Source: Aricia agestis (Eukaryota > Arthropoda > Insecta > Lepidoptera > Lycaenidae). Taken from it: DNA of 64,000 nucleotides. Each line of letters begins with the position of its first letter. Positions within the stretch are counted from its first letter, which is position 1. Below, one piece after another: positions 60,075-64,000 of this stretch. A model generated the notes under the pieces. The model was not told the origin of the DNA, did not search any database, and saw nothing but the letters and a program-made list of their open reading frames with translations. The position numbers and the translations under genes are program-made. The stretch spans positions 12,462,001 through 12,526,000 of the forward strand of contig NC_056408.1 of assembly GCF_905147365.1 (NCBI RefSeq), read 5' to 3'.

Positions 60075-61451
60075 ATATTTATTAAAAATAATAGGATGAT
60101 CTTAGATGAATGATTGGTCTTGAAAAATGCGGCAACAAATAATACGCCTCATCGGGCGTAACCGCGCCAGTCGCGCCGCAAGCTTCGGGTGAGGTAGATG
60201 TGTCGATAATTTTCGAAATTTTAAGTTACGTCCGTAGCAAAATGCCAATTTGCGTAATGAGACTATGCAATAATAACACTACAAGAAACAAGAAAGGTAC
60301 TGGCATCACATACCATCAGTAAATATTATATAAATCGTCATAAACACAGAAAAATAATATAAACCTGAAAATTTGGATCGGAGTACCGCTTAATGTTCAG
60401 TGTTGCCAATTACCATAAACTAAAAATTCCCAAATTTTTCTGAGATTGTGATTTTTATTTATTTATTTATTATATCTTATTATTTTTTTTATATACATAG
60501 TGGATGAGTGGATGAGCGCATTAAAATCTCTAGCTAGGGTAGCTGGTTCGAATCCCGCCAACGTGTTCCGTTTTCAAAGTTCCTGGATCATGAATATATG
60601 TATTAATAAATATGAATTATGAGTATCATATTATAATAAAAATCTTAAATACAGTTTATATTTTATGTAAGTACACAATACAGTAACAAATGAGAAAACA
60701 AATTTAACATTTGCTTTTTTATGACTCATTCTTAACTTTCGTTAAACTTCCTACCATTGTTTTTGTATTGTTTTCTCATCAATATTGTACCCATTATATT
60801 TCGTTGACCTAAACAACGTTGTTATTTTATCGCATTCTTTTCGAATGGACTTTATTCCAATGGTAAAGTTTATCTGGTGATTGAAAAATCAGCACTTACT
60901 ATACAATAATAATAAATTACAAGACTAATAATAACAAATTTTTCCCCATTGATTGGGCACCAATCACGTATCTGGCAACCCGATTATCTACGCACACAAT
61001 TATATTTGTGCATTGTTTTACACACACTACAATATTGAGGTGCCGCATTCGGGAATCTGTGTTTTCTATATAGCGCGGTATCTAGTCGAGCGCGCGCGCG
61101 AGACCAATCATTTATCTACGCGCGCGAGACCAATCATTTATCTAAGAGGATGATTTTTTATTTCCTTTTGATATTTTGCATCTCAACCAGCCGCTCATCA
61201 TTCATCATTAATCATTACACTTTCTAATTTCTTCACATTCTTTATTAAGTAAGTATAGGAAGTTTGCCAAAAATTACTTACTTAATTATAAGTTATATGC
61301 CGAGTATAACAGGAGAGTAGGAGTGTAGCCGACATTATATTACTTAGTACACTTTTTCAAGGCCTGGTAGTAAGGATAGGCGTAGCCCCTTGTTACAAAT
61401 TACAATATAATTTAGGCAGTCCTAAATTATTTTGCTAAATCCTATTAGGTA
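60075..61451. other. Intergenic; SINE and (CG)n patch
   Basis: A SINE is at 60500-60660. ACGCGCGCGAGACCAATCAT-like sequence is directly repeated at about 61090-61145. No gene. Confidence 0.5.
60500..60660 (+). mobile_element. tRNA-derived SINE
   Basis: The head has GGATGAGCGCATT and box B GGTTCGAATCC. The body CGTTTTCAAAGTTCCTGGAT and AAAAATCTTAAATA match the 28905 SINE. Confidence 0.75.
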
Positions 61452-61516
61452 TAGTCCGTCAAGAAAGTAAAGAAATTAAAAAGTGGCAACATCGTATTGT
61501 CATCCCTTTTTTCTTA

Positions 61517-61894
61517 GGTTGGGTTGCACCAACTAACTATAACTGTAACAAAAACTTCAACTACAATGCAAAATGTCAAATCCTTAGTGAAAGTTAAAAA
61601 TGGACGCCATCAAGACGCCATATTTAACCATAACCATAGAACTCGACAAGGTTTTAAATGCACGTGGTGAAAAAAGGAACTAACTCTGTCATCATATAAA
61701 ACGCCATTTTTTACAGTTCTCCTTTACCAGCAGCGCCCCCGCCCACGTTCATTTATAACCTTGTTGGACCGGCTCTCATCTGTCAATTTCTCCGGTCAAA
61801 GTTAAGGTTAAAGTTAAAGTTAAATTTAGCCTTAACTATAACCATAACTTTAACCTTAACTTTAACTTTAACCACGCCTCTGGTGAACCCAACC
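61517..61894. mobile_element. GGTTGGGTTGCACC MITE, TTA target
   Basis: The flanks are TTA (61514-61516, 61895-61897). Ends GGTTGGGTTGCACC and GGTGAACCCAACC. The interior has AACTTTAACTTTAACC tracts. The empty site is visible in the 38607 MITE (TTTTTTCTTAGATTGATTT, inverted). Confidence 0.8.
61640..61770. mobile_element. CTCGACAAGG MITE, innermost of three
   Basis: It is related to 24298-24436 by ACTCGACAAGG...CCTTGTTGGA ends and the shared ACAGTTCTCCT[T/A]TACCAGCA-GCGCCC interior. Confidence 0.7.
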
Positions 61895-61978
61895 TTAGAT
61901 CAATGCTCTAGATTGATTTAAAAGGGATGACAATACGATGTTGCCACTTTTTAATTTCTTCACTTTCTTGACAGACTA

Positions 61979-62210
61979 TATTATATATACTGCTCTAAAT
62001 AATTAGGGTATGGGTCCGTGTGTGGTATCATAAACTTATACGATAGTATATTATAAGTTTATGTGTGATATAATACCGACTTGTAATTATTATTCAGCAG
62101 TTTAAAAACGGAGTAATCAATGGGATAATCAAAAAAAGGGATAAATATCACACTTTTTAATGAAACATATTTTTTTTAGAATAACATTTCTTACACATTT
62201 AATAACATTT
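61979..62210. other. 3' flank of the secreted-protein gene
   Basis: AT-rich. A minus-strand ATTAAA lies at about 62161-62156, 50 bp past the stop, and may be the polyadenylation signal. Confidence 0.4.
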
Positions 62211-63890
62211 TTATAAAACTGGTGGCAAATATGTAGCAGCAGGCGTCGAAACAAGTTGATTAATTTCTTTAGATGTCGGAATGGGCGGTAAATAATTTGT
62301 TGAAAGAACTAGAGAACTTGGTACATTTATTGAAGTCTTTTCAGTAGATGAAACTGGTGGTAGACTCGGTTGCAAATAAGTATTTTTGGGACTTAAAGGT
62401 AGATTAAGGTTAGACGTGGCGGCATTACTATTTTGCGAGGATTGTATGATCGTAGAAGTTGTTTGAATACCTCCCGATGAAATTAAAGAGGCGGGTGGTA
62501 AATAAACATCTGATCCAGCTACAATTTTTGATGAAGTTTGAGTAATAGCAACATTTGGTATTGACAGTGGTGTTAAATAGGAATCTGAAGGAGGAATATT
62601 GTTCAGCGGTTGTATGTTAGTCGTAGTTTGCGTTTCTACTAATTTTGGAGCGGTCAAAGATGGAGGGAGGTAAACATCAGATTGAACACTCACAGCTGCA
62701 CCAGAGTTTACGTTATTATTATTACTCAACACATTGACTTTATCTTCATTTGATTTCGGAGGCAAATACTCAGGTGCGTTAGTCGATACACTAGCAGGGG
62801 TAATTGTAGTGGACTGGACTAGAGATTTCATGGAGTAGCCAGATGTATCAGAAATAGTAGACGTTTTCGATATTTCCCGGTTTTCCTTTTGCACTTCGTA
62901 ATTGTAACCCAGAGATATTGATGTTGAGTCGATTACTGTTGCCCGGTCGCTAGATATTGCATTATTTCCTTGCGAGCCAATTAGCAAAGCAGCATTATCT
63001 TGTTTTTCATAATTATATCCTGTCGAACCTGAGTTTATACCAGATCCGGTAGTTCCTGCAATAGCTAATGAGCTACTACTATCGCCACCGGCCTTCACAT
63101 CATTTGTTTGAATATTATAACTGTATCCGCTTGTACCTGAATTAGTATTAGAAACGACGTTCGTTACAGAAACTTGACCATCGACTTGAGGGCTCCTACT
63201 ACTAAAATCATTTGGTGCACGGTAGTTATATCCTTCCGAAGTAGATAAGCCGTTCGTTGTGCTTACTTGATTAATCTTTTGTGCGCTGCTTCCACCACTG
63301 CCTGCTCTAGATGTTGCTTGTAAACCATAATTGTATCCACCCGAACTGGAAGCTCCACCCGATGTGATAACAGAAGAAACCTGTTGATTGGTTTGTGAGA
63401 CACCGCCTCGAACATTACCACTGACATCGCTCGGTGCACCATAATTATACCCTCCTGATTCGGCAGCCGAAGAGGATCTTACGTTTTCTCTATACGTCCC
63501 TGCGCTGCTCTGTGGACCAGAGCTGTATCCTGCCGAGACTACACTCGTTCCAACATTGAGCGCGGTGCCACCAGCAGGAGCAGGATACGCGTAGTACATT
63601 TGCATTACAGTCCTGTCAACAGGAGACGCTTGAGTCGAAGATGTAACAGGAGGAGCTCGTGAAGGTAAATTAAAAGAAATAGTCGGTCTATCGTACACAT
63701 ACCCAGTCTGACGTGGAGCACGCTTTCTTTCTCGACCGAAGCTCGTTTCTTGTATAGATTCAAAGTAGCCATAACTTTCCGCTAGGCATAAAATGAGAAA
63801 ATTTATACAAACAAGTGCACACTTTGTGCCCGCGTGCATTTTAAAAGGTACAAGTTTTCTAAAGGCGAGTTTGGCATTGCACAACGACAT
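62211..63890 (-). CDS. Secreted GYR/YLP-motif protein, cuticle- or matrix-like
   Basis: A 559-residue intact frame, low-complexity and rich in Ser, Asn, Gly, Thr and Pro. The likely functional start is Met18 (ATG at 63839-63837), which opens a signal peptide (CALVCINFLILCLAESYG); the first ATG at 63890 would put 17 extra residues before it. A splice-acceptor-like tttag just upstream of Met18 supports a preceding noncoding exon. After the signal is a furin-like RERKR (53-57) and GYVYDRP (63-69). The middle carries six GY[N/S]Y motifs spaced about 25-50 residues. The C-terminal 200 residues carry five YLPP motifs plus variants YLTP and YLQP, the last at the stop. Combined GYR and YLP motifs are known from insect secreted proteins of unknown function, often thought to be cuticular or extracellular matrix. 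Orthology is not assigned. Confidence 0.85.
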   Translation of the reverse strand: MSLCNAKLAFRKLVPFKMHAGTKCALVCINFLILCLAESYGYFESIQETSFGRERKRAPRQTGYVYDRPTISFNLPSRAPPVTSSTQASPVDRTVMQMYYAYPAPAGGTALNVGTSVVSAGYSSGPQSSAGTYRENVRSSSAAESGGYNYGAPSDVSGNVRGGVSQTNQQVSSVITSGGASSSGGYNYGLQATSRAGSGGSSAQKINQVSTTNGLSTSEGYNYRAPNDFSSRSPQVDGQVSVTNVVSNTNSGTSGYSYNIQTNDVKAGGDSSSSLAIAGTTGSGINSGSTGYNYEKQDNAALLIGSQGNNAISSDRATVIDSTSISLGYNYEVQKENREISKTSTISDTSGYSMKSLVQSTTITPASVSTNAPEYLPPKSNEDKVNVLSNNNNVNSGAAVSVQSDVYLPPSLTAPKLVETQTTTNIQPLNNIPPSDSYLTPLSIPNVAITQTSSKIVAGSDVYLPPASLISSGGIQTTSTIIQSSQNSNAATSNLNLPLSPKNTYLQPSLPPVSSTEKTSINVPSSLVLSTNYLPPIPTSKEINQLVSTPAATYLPPVL

Positions 63891-64000
63891 TTATAACTTT
63901 TACCAAGCTAAGGATTCTCAGGCTATTATGAAACTAAAAGGCATGGTTAACCCTTTTAAGACGTCAGCAAAAGATGATGGCAAAACCATTCCTTTATGCA

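Larger units (their letters stand above)
61452..61978. mobile_element. CAGTCTGTCAA MITE containing two further nested MITEs
   Basis: The outer ends are TAGTCCGTCAAGAAAGTAAA and TTTCTTGACAGACTA with TA flanks (61450-61451, 61979-61980). Nested inside is GGTTGGGTTGCACC...CCCAACC at 61517-61894 with TTA duplicates, and inside that a CTCGACAAGG element at about 61640-61770. Confidence 0.85.

Noticed and set aside
60953..61153. 66-codon plus-strand frame
   Set aside because: It includes a direct repeat of ACGCGCGCGAGACC and shows no protein resemblance.

Overview
This window is animal nuclear DNA, most likely from a moth or butterfly (Lepidoptera). It is AT-rich and has spliceosomal introns with GT/AG ends. 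It is packed with repeat types typical of lepidopteran genomes: RTE and Jockey/CR1-like non-LTR retrotransposons with short-repeat 3' tails, tRNA-derived SINEs, the CGCGGACGAAGTCGCGGGC repeat end, and many small inverted-repeat (MITE) elements. No bacterial or viral genome features and no CRISPR array were seen. Assignments are by eye; no database search was run.

Three host genes are supported. (1) A complete 12-exon gene on the + strand (26461-46258) encodes the beta subunit of cytosolic phenylalanyl-tRNA synthetase (FARSB). All splice sites are canonical, all phases agree, and the 1755-nt coding sequence gives 584 residues. Its introns hold most of the mobile DNA between 27.6 and 46 kb. (2) An intronless-coding F-box/leucine-rich-repeat protein lies on the - strand (47508-48566), convergent with FARSB. 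(3) A secreted protein with GY[N/S]Y and YLPP motifs, cuticle- or matrix-like, lies on the - strand at the right edge (62211-63890). A weak fourth candidate is a short spliced gene on the - strand between about 17.08 and 14.95 kb, next to a GTCACGTGAC site.

Layout: 1-4 kb is intergenic with a TTAA-flanked MITE. 4.3-6.6 kb is a 5'-truncated LINE whose 3' UTR carries a 1.1-kb foldback element. 6.6-7.6 kb is a large inverted repeat. 8.5-10.7 kb holds three GC-rich islands that may be a promoter region. 9.9-14.3 kb holds two hAT-like MITEs with 8-bp target duplications, a LINE tail and nested inverted-repeat elements. 17.9-23.5 kb is a block of nested terminal-inverted-repeat elements. 26.4-46.3 kb is FARSB. 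47.5-48.9 kb is the F-box gene. 49.5-52.9 kb is repeats and microsatellite. 52.9-57.5 kb is a long, broken RTE-like retrotransposon with a tandemly duplicated 3' end. 58.7-62.0 kb is AT microsatellites and nested MITEs. 62.2-63.9 kb is the secreted-protein gene.

The most informative structures are layered insertions whose empty sites can be read within the window itself. They establish TA, TTA, TTAA, 6-bp and 8-bp target duplications for different small families. Two others deserve follow-up: a two-copy ~1-kb terminal-inverted-repeat element carrying a gene-like segment with a possible start codon, and a foldback element built from a 16-bp CG-containing palindrome. A 45-bp quasi-palindrome also interrupts the retrotransposon endonuclease.
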